From: JAUZQZ01 sp964624255
GTDB lineage: Bacteria; Pseudomonadota; Zetaproteobacteria; Mariprofundales; Mariprofundaceae
DNA length: 13,196 nt
NCBI GenBank assembly: GCA_964624255.1
Contig: CAZUWV010000042.1
Location: forward strand, 1-13,196
Direction of reading: 5' to 3'
The position numbers were made by a program, and so were the translations under genes. Below, in pieces: positions 5,572 to 13,196 of the stretch. The stretch's first letter is position 1. Each line of letters begins with the position of its first letter. Below the pieces are notes generated by a model. That model was not told the DNA's origin. It made no database searches and worked only from the letters and a program-made list of their open reading frames with translations.

Positions 5572-7824
5572 CTAGGCCTGCCCCTCTCGCCCTCGCGCCC
5601 GTATCCAGTCGCTGCATCTCCGCAACACGCTGGCATGACCTTCGGCACGCTCATCGCGCCCATAATAGCGATCTACTTTACTGCCCTTGCTAAAATCAGG
5701 CGAAAACTCGCCGCGAATACCATTCAGAACAACACCAGCAACATTCCCGCCAACGGCATCGACGCTCTTCTTCGCGCGCCTTAATGCACCGCGCGTTACC
5801 GTACCCATATGATAGACAAGCAAAACACCATCCACCTCACCTGCCACGACATTTGCATCCGCTGTATGCAATAACGGCGGCATATCGACGATCACCATAT
5901 CGTATTCTTGCCGCGCCTGCCCAAGCAACTCCGTCATCGCGGGGATAGCAAGCAAATCGGATGAATTCGCTACACTACGGCCACTGGTCAGGATATCCAG
6001 CTGGTCCAGACCGGGGGTCATCAGCACGTGATCTACACCAAAATCCCCCAGCATTACATCGGAAATATGTCGCGTGGCCTTTTGCCATGGAAGTTGTCCC
6101 AACAGGTAATCGCTCAAACCCGGCTCGCGCCCCAAGCCAAAGAGTTTATGCTGTACCGGGTCACGCATATTCGCATCAATCAGTAATACGCGAGCACCCT
6201 GCTGTGCCACAACCATAGCCAGATTGGAGGATACCATGCTTTTTCCTTCCTTGAGGGTTGCGCTGGTAATCACAATCACACGATATTTTCCCAATTGCGA
6301 AAACAGAAGATTGGTGCGTATCCCGCGATAGGACTCAGCCACGGCAGATGCCGGTGCAAAATGCGCAACCAGACGCATCTGCCTCTCCAACCCGTCGCCA
6401 CTACTCGCTAGCCCTTTCGTACCGGAAAATAGTTCTACTGCGTCTTCATGCGCCAGGTGCTGGATGGAACCAATGACCGGCACCTCAAGGGAGGATTCCA
6501 CTTCCTCCATAGATCCCGCAGAAGTATCCAGGGACTCCAGTACAAGCGAAATAATCAGACCCAGCGCAAGCCCAAGAATAAATCCGGCAACAATTGTCCG
6601 ACCCGTATGCACCGAATTAATGCGCCGATGCGAAACTAAAGCAGGATGTAGGAGGCTGACTTCCTCCACCTTCTCCGCTGCTCTAATCTGCACTTCCTGA
6701 TATTTTTTCTCCAACATGCTATACAGATCTGTATTGGTGCTGGCATTGCGCTCCAGGCGGTTTAATTCCAGCACCTGTTCCGGGACTCCACGGAATTTCC
6801 GTTCTGCGGCACCGATGCTTTTTTGCAAATCATTCATCCGTTGCCGGGTCATACGCACCTGCTGACCCAATTCACCCACCATACTGGCGAGAATATCCGC
6901 AGCCTGTGAATTCAGTTCCTTAATTTCAGGGTGATACTTCGTGAAAACAGTGAGCAGCCTCGTGCGCTTCAGCGCCATTTCCACCAGCCGCTTGTTCAGT
7001 AAATCAAAGTACTCACTAACCTTGCCTGAAACCGACACAGCCTTGTGATCCCATCCGCCTCGCTGGATACGTTCCCTCAGTTGAGCCATCGCAAACCGAA
7101 GGTCATTTAAATGCCCCGATTGGCGGCGGAATTCCTGTTCAAGATCGGCCACCATCTTGCCCATCACCTTGGAGCTTTCTCCATTTGAAAGGTTATTTTT
7201 TTCGCGATAATCCCTCAGTGTCTCTTCGGATTTCCTCAGACGATTACCTATCAGCACCAATTGTTTCTGAATAAATTTCTTGGCGTGTATAACACGCTTG
7301 TTCTTCTCCCTGGCATCATACGTACGAAATTCCTCGGCCACGGCCTGGGCCAGGTCGCGGGCAAACCCGGCACTGGACGACTTCGTCTTGATGGTAATGA
7401 TACTGCTTGACCCCTCCCGCACCGCGCTCACATCTTCCTTGAGATCAAGCACCGTGTTCATATAGGATGGATTGGCGCGTATTTCAGCACTCGTCAGATG
7501 CTTTGGAATCAGACCCAGTCGCTTGGCTACCATTTGCACCACGGCATATGATTTCACCAGCGCAAGCTGCGTACTCATATTATCCACGGGACTGAATGAA
7601 ACATTCTGCAGCAGTAGTCCCGCGATATCAGTGGACTCCGTTATCTTCACCGAAGCACTGGAAGCATACAATGGTGGCGGCTGAACCATCCAGGTAATCA
7701 GCCAGCCAAAGATGCTCAAAAAGCAGGCGCAGCCCAGAATGACCCAGCGCCGGCGAAGAATAATCTGCCAGTACTCATCCAGGTTAAGTTCGTAGCCAGC
7801 GGCAATGTAAGCTGAATCTGTCAT
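5572..7824 (-). CDS. wzc: Wzc-type polysaccharide co-polymerase / tyrosine autokinase
   Basis: A 750-residue inner-membrane protein that controls polymer length and export by cycles of tyrosine phosphorylation and oligomerisation with Wza. Order: Wzz domain (about 12-110) with first membrane helix (about 27-47), long periplasmic coiled coil (about 170-385), second helix (about 409-429), then a cytoplasmic BY-kinase domain (about 493-705). Kinase motifs: Walker A SATLKEGKS (521-529), Walker A' VLLIDANMRDP (546-556) and Walker B MVIVDMPP (643-650). Oddities: A' has Asn (N552) where Asp is usual, and the C-terminal tail has only one adjacent tyrosine pair (Y720-Y721) instead of a rich cluster. 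The ATG overlaps the stop of the Wza fusion gene (ATGA), so the two are translationally coupled. Family assignment is firm; kinase activity is likely but not certain given the A' change. Confidence 0.93.
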   Translation of the reverse strand: MTDSAYIAAGYELNLDEYWQIILRRRWVILGCACFLSIFGWLITWMVQPPPLYASSASVKITESTDIAGLLLQNVSFSPVDNMSTQLALVKSYAVVQMVAKRLGLIPKHLTSAEIRANPSYMNTVLDLKEDVSAVREGSSSIITIKTKSSSAGFARDLAQAVAEEFRTYDAREKNKRVIHAKKFIQKQLVLIGNRLRKSEETLRDYREKNNLSNGESSKVMGKMVADLEQEFRRQSGHLNDLRFAMAQLRERIQRGGWDHKAVSVSGKVSEYFDLLNKRLVEMALKRTRLLTVFTKYHPEIKELNSQAADILASMVGELGQQVRMTRQRMNDLQKSIGAAERKFRGVPEQVLELNRLERNASTNTDLYSMLEKKYQEVQIRAAEKVEEVSLLHPALVSHRRINSVHTGRTIVAGFILGLALGLIISLVLESLDTSAGSMEEVESSLEVPVIGSIQHLAHEDAVELFSGTKGLASSGDGLERQMRLVAHFAPASAVAESYRGIRTNLLFSQLGKYRVIVITSATLKEGKSMVSSNLAMVVAQQGARVLLIDANMRDPVQHKLFGLGREPGLSDYLLGQLPWQKATRHISDVMLGDFGVDHVLMTPGLDQLDILTSGRSVANSSDLLAIPAMTELLGQARQEYDMVIVDMPPLLHTADANVVAGEVDGVLLVYHMGTVTRGALRRAKKSVDAVGGNVAGVVLNGIRGEFSPDFSKGSKVDRYYGRDERAEGHASVLRRCSDWIRARGREGQA

Positions 7825-10448
7825 GGTCGGGCACTAAGTAAGGAACTGATTCTACGAATCAGTTGGACCTCGTAAATTGCATTCAATGGTTTGAAGAGCA
7901 GCAGATTCAGCGACGGCGAAATATCCTTGAGGTACTGATTCCAATTACCGACAGGGCTACGCGGAATAATGACCACGTCCTTGTCCCTGAGTGCCAGATT
8001 CTGTGTCAGGTCACCCTGCTCCAGCAAACGACTGAAATTCACAGCCATAATCAATGGCCTGTCCCGGTCCGCCCGGATCACTCGAATATCAGGATAATAG
8101 GGATGATCGCTAAAACCACCACTCTTCGAGATGGCATCCAGCAAATTAATGTTGCCATCATACTCTACAATTCCGGGTTTCTTCACCTGCCCCAACACAT
8201 AGACGCGCCGCTTGGAATGCTCCGTTGACGGGACAAAAATCGTATCTCCGTTCTCAATGATAGCATTCTCACGCCAGTCCGCCTGTTTAATGGCGCGGTC
8301 CAGGTTCAGAATAATGGTCTTGCCATCACGGATCAACTGTACTTTGGTCAAATCCGCATCCCTCATCGGTCCACCCACACGCGATATAAAGTCCACCAAC
8401 GTCTCTTTCCCCTTAAGAAAGTAGGTCCCCGGCCCCGTCGGCTGACGGGTAAGATCTCGGATCCGGCCAAAAATAGTCGCGGTCTTGCTCCGTGGCTTAA
8501 GCACGAGTACGTCCACCCTCGGGTGGCGCACAAACTTCTTCATAGACTGTGTCATGGACGTATCAATCTCACTCGGCGTCATTCCATTCACCGGTACCGC
8601 CTCAAAAAATGGCAGGGATACGGTGCCATTGATCTGCACCGTCACCTTGTATGTTGTAGGCAACCCACCCTGCCACATCGTAATAGATAACAAATCTCCG
8701 GGACCAACCCTGTATTCCGGAATACCATCAATCGTCTTGAATGTCCTGGTTTCCTTGACATGATACAGGTCACCACGTGACGATGCTTTCACGGAGGGAG
8801 GAATGCGTACGGAGCGGAGTGGATAAGCCTCCACCCAGGCAATGCGGTTCTGCCGTAGCACCTCTGGGCCCAGTCCGGGAGGGCGCGGATTCTTGTCTCC
8901 CAAGGCTTCAATACTCATCTGCGCGGCTGGAACACCATGTTTGCGTAGTATGGCCGCTACCGATTCCGCGCGCGCTCTGGAAAGCGCCTCGTTGCTGGGA
9001 AACACCTCGGTATGGATAGAACGAATATCTGCCTTGCCAAGAATACGAAAATATAAATTCCCGGGTGCCTCACCCAGGCTGGCCAGCCATGCATCCATAT
9101 CCTGGCTTCTCACCACATCCACATGCGCAGATGCGGTATCAAAGTACGTCGTCAGGGGCTGTCCGATCGGCAAGCCCGGAAAATGCGTGAAGGGCAATGG
9201 TGTGGACTTTCTTACCGACCAGACCTCCAGAGCGCCATCAGCACGCAATGCGGCAGTATCCAGCGTCCCCTTATTATACACATCCCCCAAGTCCAGATCG
9301 GTATACACACCGCGATTCGGGAGCCACCTCGTCAGCGCATGGAACCCGCCGCTACCCAGAAGCCCTCCATCGGACCATTGCCAGAGCCCGAGTCCCTGAC
9401 CAACCAGGGAGGCCGCAACCAGTTCGCGCCGTCCGTTCCCGTCCAGATCACCCACGCGTACCTTTCCCCATGTTCCCTTATTCGTGACCCGCTGCTTGTC
9501 CCAGCCGCCTTTCTTGTTGGCCAGGAACAGGTCAATCCCCTGCTGATACAACCCGGCGACGATGTCCAGCCGTCCATCACCATTCACATCTGCCACCGTA
9601 ACGGATTCCGCATCACTTTCAGTGGCTAGAAACTTGGGCTTCCAGCGGACCGAACCGCCACCATCTCCAAGCCAGATTTGCACACCACCCACCTGGTGCC
9701 AGAATCCATCCGCCAAACCCTGAGCACCATATCCACCACGGCGGGAGGCGATAATATCAGGATGTCCATCGCCATTGACATCCGCTATGACCACACCCGT
9801 ATATATACCTTCCACCATCGGTCCTATATAAGGGATCCAGCCACCGTGACCGTTGTTCAGCCAGACAAAAATTCCGCCGTCCCGCTGGCTGTCATCCCTC
9901 ACGCCAACAATATCGGGCCACCCATCCCCATTGAGGTCTGCGGTTGCGACGGCACGGAAGTCGCCAGTCTTTGTTGGCGAAGATTCCAGGTAATACTTCC
10001 CCTTTGTATCAGCCTTCCATATCTGCAGGCCCTTCTGGTCTCCCTGCCCCCCAACGAGCACTTCAAGCTTGCCATCACCATCCATATCAGCCACAGCGAA
10101 AGCGCGGGGAGACATATCTGCTCCTGTAACTCCAGGAACGGTCTGCAAGCGCCAATGCCCCTTGCCATCCCCCCACTCAATACGAAAGCCTGAATCAGGT
10201 TTGCGCTCACCTATCAGCAGATCCACATTACCGTCCTGGTTGAGGTCGGAGAAATGGGCCGCGAATGATCTCTGCACGCGCGGCGGACCAATATTATGCA
10301 GAGACTCGGAATAATTCGGAATAGCTTTGGACGAAACATCCAGTTTCATGGTGGGCTCGGGAACCGTGGTTCGGCAGGCGGCCATACCGAGAAGCACGCA
10401 TGCGACACATAACGATACCCATTTTCGACCTATAAATTCCCCACCCAT
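7821..10448 (-). CDS. FG-GAP propeller / OmpA / Wza-SLBB fusion lipoprotein, outer-membrane polysaccharide export
   Basis: An 875-residue fusion. (a) Lipoprotein signal, cleavage before C25 (GMAAC). (b) FG-GAP/VCBS repeats (about 60-415): Asp-rich calcium-type loops at 68 (DLNQDGNVD), 121, 171, 223, 287 and 334, and a degenerate one at 386, spaced 47-64 residues, which suggests a seven-blade propeller. (c) OmpA-like domain (about 432-545) keeping the two peptidoglycan-contact residues, D474 (GKADI) and R493 (LSRARAESV). (d) Polysaccharide export domain (577-655, EYRVGPGDLLSI). (e) Two SLBB repeats (656-738, 748-830). (f) A C-terminal segment (834-875) placed like the Wza pore helix. Wza forms the outer-membrane exit channel for capsule; standard Wza is under half this length and has only d-f. 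The start at ATG 10448 lacks a Shine-Dalgarno but gives a proper signal. It is coupled to wzc. Domain calls are firm; the propeller's ligand is unknown. Confidence 0.93.
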   Translation of the reverse strand: MGGEFIGRKWVSLCVACVLLGMAACRTTVPEPTMKLDVSSKAIPNYSESLHNIGPPRVQRSFAAHFSDLNQDGNVDLLIGERKPDSGFRIEWGDGKGHWRLQTVPGVTGADMSPRAFAVADMDGDGKLEVLVGGQGDQKGLQIWKADTKGKYYLESSPTKTGDFRAVATADLNGDGWPDIVGVRDDSQRDGGIFVWLNNGHGGWIPYIGPMVEGIYTGVVIADVNGDGHPDIIASRRGGYGAQGLADGFWHQVGGVQIWLGDGGGSVRWKPKFLATESDAESVTVADVNGDGRLDIVAGLYQQGIDLFLANKKGGWDKQRVTNKGTWGKVRVGDLDGNGRRELVAASLVGQGLGLWQWSDGGLLGSGGFHALTRWLPNRGVYTDLDLGDVYNKGTLDTAALRADGALEVWSVRKSTPLPFTHFPGLPIGQPLTTYFDTASAHVDVVRSQDMDAWLASLGEAPGNLYFRILGKADIRSIHTEVFPSNEALSRARAESVAAILRKHGVPAAQMSIEALGDKNPRPPGLGPEVLRQNRIAWVEAYPLRSVRIPPSVKASSRGDLYHVKETRTFKTIDGIPEYRVGPGDLLSITMWQGGLPTTYKVTVQINGTVSLPFFEAVPVNGMTPSEIDTSMTQSMKKFVRHPRVDVLVLKPRSKTATIFGRIRDLTRQPTGPGTYFLKGKETLVDFISRVGGPMRDADLTKVQLIRDGKTIILNLDRAIKQADWRENAIIENGDTIFVPSTEHSKRRVYVLGQVKKPGIVEYDGNINLLDAISKSGGFSDHPYYPDIRVIRADRDRPLIMAVNFSRLLEQGDLTQNLALRDKDVVIIPRSPVGNWNQYLKDISPSLNLLLFKPLNAIYEVQLIRRISSLLSARP

Positions 10449-10458
10449 AGGTCTAAAC

Positions 10459-10485
10459 GCTCTACAAAAAAAAACTACTTGTCAA
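10459..10485 (-). promoter_or_regulatory. Candidate promoter of the polysaccharide export operon with a T9 spacer
   Basis: A perfect TTGACA -35 (10485-10480, minus strand) is followed by a spacer holding nine T and then by TAGAGC (10464-10459, 3 of 6 to the -10 consensus) at 15 bases. The spacing is short and the -10 poor. Transcription from here would leave a very short leader before ATG 10448, which would fit the missing Shine-Dalgarno. Low confidence because the -10 is weak. Confidence 0.3.
10466..10474 (-). repeat. Homopolymeric T9 tract (A9 on the plus strand)
   Basis: Nine uninterrupted T on the minus strand, 18 bases before the start of the Wza fusion gene and inside the spacer of a TTGACA-led promoter candidate. 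A change of one or two bases would alter the promoter spacing. No stable hairpin precedes it, so it is not an obvious terminator for the kinase gene. Confidence 0.8.
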
Positions 10486-10500
10486 TACATCATTAAGAAT

Positions 10501-10529
10501 AATTTAATGTTTCCATCAGGTTGCGTTAA
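10501..10529 (-). promoter_or_regulatory. Alternative weak promoter in the kinase-wza gap
   Basis: TTAACG (10529-10524) and TAAATT (10506-10501) on the minus strand are 17 bases apart, each 4 of 6 to sigma70 consensus, in an AT-rich stretch. This would give a leader of about 50 bases. I see no clear intrinsic terminator between the kinase stop (10595) and this site, so read-through from the kinase gene is also possible. Confidence 0.22.
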
Positions 10530-10594
10530 CTCACTTTCACCACAAAATCGCATGACTCATCAAATATTTTCCCGGAAGACCATAGCGACATTTA

Positions 10595-13144
10595 CTATTC
10601 CATGATGGCGCGAATTGCCTTTGCCAGATCTTCGGGACGATAGGGCTTCTGGATAAACCCCGCCAGCCCCTTGCCAGAGAAATGGCTGGTAGCTTCCTGT
10701 TCATTGTAACCACTGGACAGAATAACTTTAATATCCCTGTTCACTCGCCGGAGCTCGCGAAAACAACCTTTGCCATCCAGCTTGGGCATGGTCATATCCA
10801 GCAAAACCACCACGATTTCCTCCTGGTGTCGACGATAGGTTTCCACACCATCCAGCCCATTTTCCGCTGTAAGGGTCGTAAACCCCATGCTCTCCAGCAT
10901 CATGGCAGCGGTCTCCCGAATAGTTTCTTCATCATCCACGATTAAGACGGTTCCGGCACCCTGCCATAGCGCCTCGCCGCCCCCCTCTTTCTCGGTAGCT
11001 TTGGCTGTATCCATGGATACAGGAAAGAGCACCTTGAATGTGGTTCCTCGCCCCAATTCGCTGTACAACTTCAATGTACCGTGGTGTCCACGTATAATTC
11101 CCAGCACCGCGCTCATGCCTAAGCCACGTCCGGTAAACTTGGTGGTAAAGAATGGCTCGAAGATGTGTTGGCGGGTTTCCCGATCCATACCGCAACCTGT
11201 ATCGGACACTTCAAGGAATACATGGCGGCCTTCGGGAATATCTTCATCCAGGCAGGTGCTTTTCAAATAATTGTAATCCGCAAACATGACCCCGGTAGCA
11301 ATGGAAATCACGCCGCTCTTTTCACCGATAGCATCCGAAGCATTGATAACCAGATTCATAATTACCTGCTGCATCTGTGCCGCATCCGCCGCTATGGGGG
11401 GGAGCTGTTCCGCCAACTGGTATTTGATAACGACGTTTTTGGCGATAGAAACCTCAAGCAGCTTGGTAATATCCTCCACCAGATCGGAGATATCCAGCGC
11501 CTTGACCACAAACCGACCCCTGCCGGAGTAGGCCAGCATCTGCTTGCACAATTCAGCTGCTTTTTCGCTGGACATCACAATATTGGCCAGATACTTCGGT
11601 ATTTCTTCGGGGTGCAGGGCAGCCTGGCGCTCAGCCAACACCGCATTACCAAGGACAGCGGTAAGGATATTATTAAAATCATGCGCAATGCCGCCAGCCA
11701 GGACACCGAGTGACTCCAGCCGCTGGGCATGTTCTATTTTCTGCTGTTCTTCCCGATCCTTGCGGATATCACGAGCAATGATGGAATAGCTGGCCGCCGT
11801 CCCATCCGCATTTTTTTGTACGCTAAACGTAGCCAGCGTAAGTATCTCGTCCCCACTCCGATACTGGAACAGAAGTTCCGTCTGATAACCCTCATGCTTG
11901 AGAAGATGAGGGAAAATAGTGGCACGCATTCGCTCCGCTTCGACGGACGGGTGAAAGTCCGCCACCCGCATACCTCTCACATCAATATCAATGGGTAAAT
12001 TCACCATTCGGCGCCCGGCTGGATTGACATATATCACATGACCTTCAGCATCCGCCATACCGATGAAGTCCGAGCTGGTTTCGATAATGGATAATAGTCG
12101 CTTCGTGTCCGCCTCTGACCGCTTGCGAACGGCAATATCCTGAACAATAAGCTGCACTGCAGGATTGCCCTGATACTCGCATGGCGCGGCCCTCACTTCT
12201 GCGTCAAAGTTCGATCCATCCAGACGCGAAAGGATCCCCTCCACCGCCGGAAATGTTTGTGGTACATCGAGGATTCGCCTGATTTGCCCATGAATAACAT
12301 CAGCACGGCGGTTAGGTACAAGGTTCGCGACTGGAAGATCTACATCTGAAGTTCCCATGCCAAACAGCGTCAATGCAGCAGGGTTGGCGTATACAACCAT
12401 GCCACCATGAATGACCAGCAGGGCACTGGGCATGGAACCCAGCAGACCTCGATACTTTTCTTTACTTTGTTGCAGGTACGCATGTTCGTCGTTCAGTGCG
12501 GCGGTGCGCTGCCTTACGGTTCGGCGCAACAGGAATACCCACAGCCACAGGCCCAGCGCCATGATGAACAGGGTCACGATAGCTGCAATGATCCGGACGG
12601 CGTGCTTGTCTATCCAGCTTTTCGGTCGTACGGTCCATTTTGCAATAATTCTGGCGTATTCGCCGGAGTGTTCAAGCCTGGTTAGCCCGCCATTAAGCAG
12701 CGCAATAATAGCCGTGTTACCTTTTCTGGCGGTAAAACAGTAGTCCTGTGGCCACAGTGCCACGGCGGCCAGATCAACATGCTTCAGATCATATTTCCTG
12801 ATGAAATAAAGCCCCGGCTGTTCAGCCGTAAAGAATGCATCCGCTATCCCCGAATTCAGCGCCAGAAATCCCTGTGCCTTGCTCTTCACTATAAGACGGT
12901 CGAACCCGTGCCGTCCGGCCAGTCTTTCGTCGGCAATGTCGTCTTCCAACAGGGCTACAGTATGCCCGTCAATAGAGTCGAGACCATGGATTTTCGCCTC
13001 GTTACTGTTACGAAACAACGCTTGCATGATGATGGTAACCGGGTGAGAGAACTCGTATTCTCCAATACGCTTCGGTGTGCGGATCATGTCGATCAGATCC
13101 ACCCTGCCATCGTTCATGTCTTTCACCGCATCTGGCCATGCCAT
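10595..13144 (-). CDS. Hybrid sensor histidine kinase, apparently N-terminally truncated
   Basis: An 849-residue membrane kinase. Order: solute-binding (SBP_bac_3) domain lacking its first part (1-172: WPDAVKDMNDGRVDLI, then FSHP and a GEY...KW end), membrane helix (about 181-206), PAS (about 225-345), PAS (about 346-465), HisKA with phospho-acceptor H488 (IAHDFNNIL), ATPase domain with N box NLVINASDAIG (598-608), DTGCGM (648-653), FEPFFTTK (662-669) and GRGLGM (672-677), then a receiver domain (732-847) with acidic D737/D738, acceptor D783 and K833. Kinase and receiver residues are all present. The sensor starts in mid-domain with no signal peptide, and an in-frame TGA lies 12 bases upstream (13156-13154), so about 70-90 residues are missing. 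No output regulator is encoded here. It lies 146 bases upstream of the export genes on the same strand and might regulate them; that is inference. Confidence 0.87.
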   Translation of the reverse strand: MAWPDAVKDMNDGRVDLIDMIRTPKRIGEYEFSHPVTIIMQALFRNSNEAKIHGLDSIDGHTVALLEDDIADERLAGRHGFDRLIVKSKAQGFLALNSGIADAFFTAEQPGLYFIRKYDLKHVDLAAVALWPQDYCFTARKGNTAIIALLNGGLTRLEHSGEYARIIAKWTVRPKSWIDKHAVRIIAAIVTLFIMALGLWLWVFLLRRTVRQRTAALNDEHAYLQQSKEKYRGLLGSMPSALLVIHGGMVVYANPAALTLFGMGTSDVDLPVANLVPNRRADVIHGQIRRILDVPQTFPAVEGILSRLDGSNFDAEVRAAPCEYQGNPAVQLIVQDIAVRKRSEADTKRLLSIIETSSDFIGMADAEGHVIYVNPAGRRMVNLPIDIDVRGMRVADFHPSVEAERMRATIFPHLLKHEGYQTELLFQYRSGDEILTLATFSVQKNADGTAASYSIIARDIRKDREEQQKIEHAQRLESLGVLAGGIAHDFNNILTAVLGNAVLAERQAALHPEEIPKYLANIVMSSEKAAELCKQMLAYSGRGRFVVKALDISDLVEDITKLLEVSIAKNVVIKYQLAEQLPPIAADAAQMQQVIMNLVINASDAIGEKSGVISIATGVMFADYNYLKSTCLDEDIPEGRHVFLEVSDTGCGMDRETRQHIFEPFFTTKFTGRGLGMSAVLGIIRGHHGTLKLYSELGRGTTFKVLFPVSMDTAKATEKEGGGEALWQGAGTVLIVDDEETIRETAAMMLESMGFTTLTAENGLDGVETYRRHQEEIVVVLLDMTMPKLDGKGCFRELRRVNRDIKVILSSGYNEQEATSHFSGKGLAGFIQKPYRPEDLAKAIRAIME

Positions 13145-13196
13145 GGTAACTTCTCAATAAGTTGAGGTAATGCTTAAATTTCAGCCACAGGGAACC

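Noticed and set aside
8842..9399. Long plus-strand reading frames opposite the Wza fusion and opposite other large genes
   Set aside because: They are shadows of the minus-strand genes; those have full domain and motif support, while the plus-strand frames show none.
10552..10560. Palindrome ATGACTCAT in the kinase-wza gap
   Set aside because: Short, single copy, and not matched to any bacterial regulator I can name with confidence.
10561..10594. Possible terminator after the kinase gene (TTCCGGGAA followed by AAAATATTT)
   Set aside because: The stem would be only four pairs with an impossible loop, and no U-run follows at the right distance.

Overview
This is a block of seven genes, all on the minus strand. 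It comes from a Gram-negative (diderm) bacterium: a Wza-type outer-membrane polysaccharide exporter, an MsbA-type lipid flippase and a DUF374 lipid acyltransferase all imply an outer membrane. Base composition is moderate and similar across the genes, with no sign of recent transfer. A marine iron-oxidising zetaproteobacterium (Mariprofundus type) is my best guess. It rests on gene content remembered from the literature, not on a phylogenetic marker in the window.

Layout, in the direction of transcription (right to left). (1) 13144-10595: hybrid sensor histidine kinase with a partial extracytoplasmic solute-binding domain, one membrane helix, two PAS domains, HisKA/HATPase and a C-terminal receiver. 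Its N-terminus looks truncated. (2) 10594-10449: a 146-base gap with promoter-like sequence and a T9 run. (3) 10448-7821: an 875-residue lipoprotein joining a seven-blade FG-GAP/VCBS propeller, an OmpA-like peptidoglycan-binding domain and a Wza-like export domain with two SLBB repeats. (4) 7824-5572: Wzc-type tyrosine autokinase and co-polymerase, overlapping gene 3 by 4 bases. (5) 5571-5295: a 277-base gap with a dispersed repeat, a G10 tract, an inverted repeat, an ops-like motif and a plausible sigma70 promoter. (6) 5294-3912: Wzy/O-antigen-ligase family membrane protein. (7) 3902-2661: AmiC-type N-acetylmuramoyl-L-alanine amidase with an AMIN domain. (8) 2642-894: MsbA-like ABC exporter. 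(9) 897-238: DUF374 (LpxJ-like) acyltransferase, overlapping msbA by 4 bases. (10) 237-1: non-coding, with the second copy of the dispersed repeat.

How it may work together: the Wza fusion, Wzc and the Wzy-family protein form a polysaccharide polymerisation and export machine. The OmpA domain and the amidase suggest that it is anchored in, and opens, the peptidoglycan. MsbA and the acyltransferase look like lipid A/LPS genes read through from the same direction. No glycosyltransferase, initiating transferase or Wzx flippase is present, so sugar assembly is encoded elsewhere. The gene set resembles what I remember of the sfz cluster proposed for twisted-stalk biosynthesis in Zetaproteobacteria. 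That link is a hypothesis to test.
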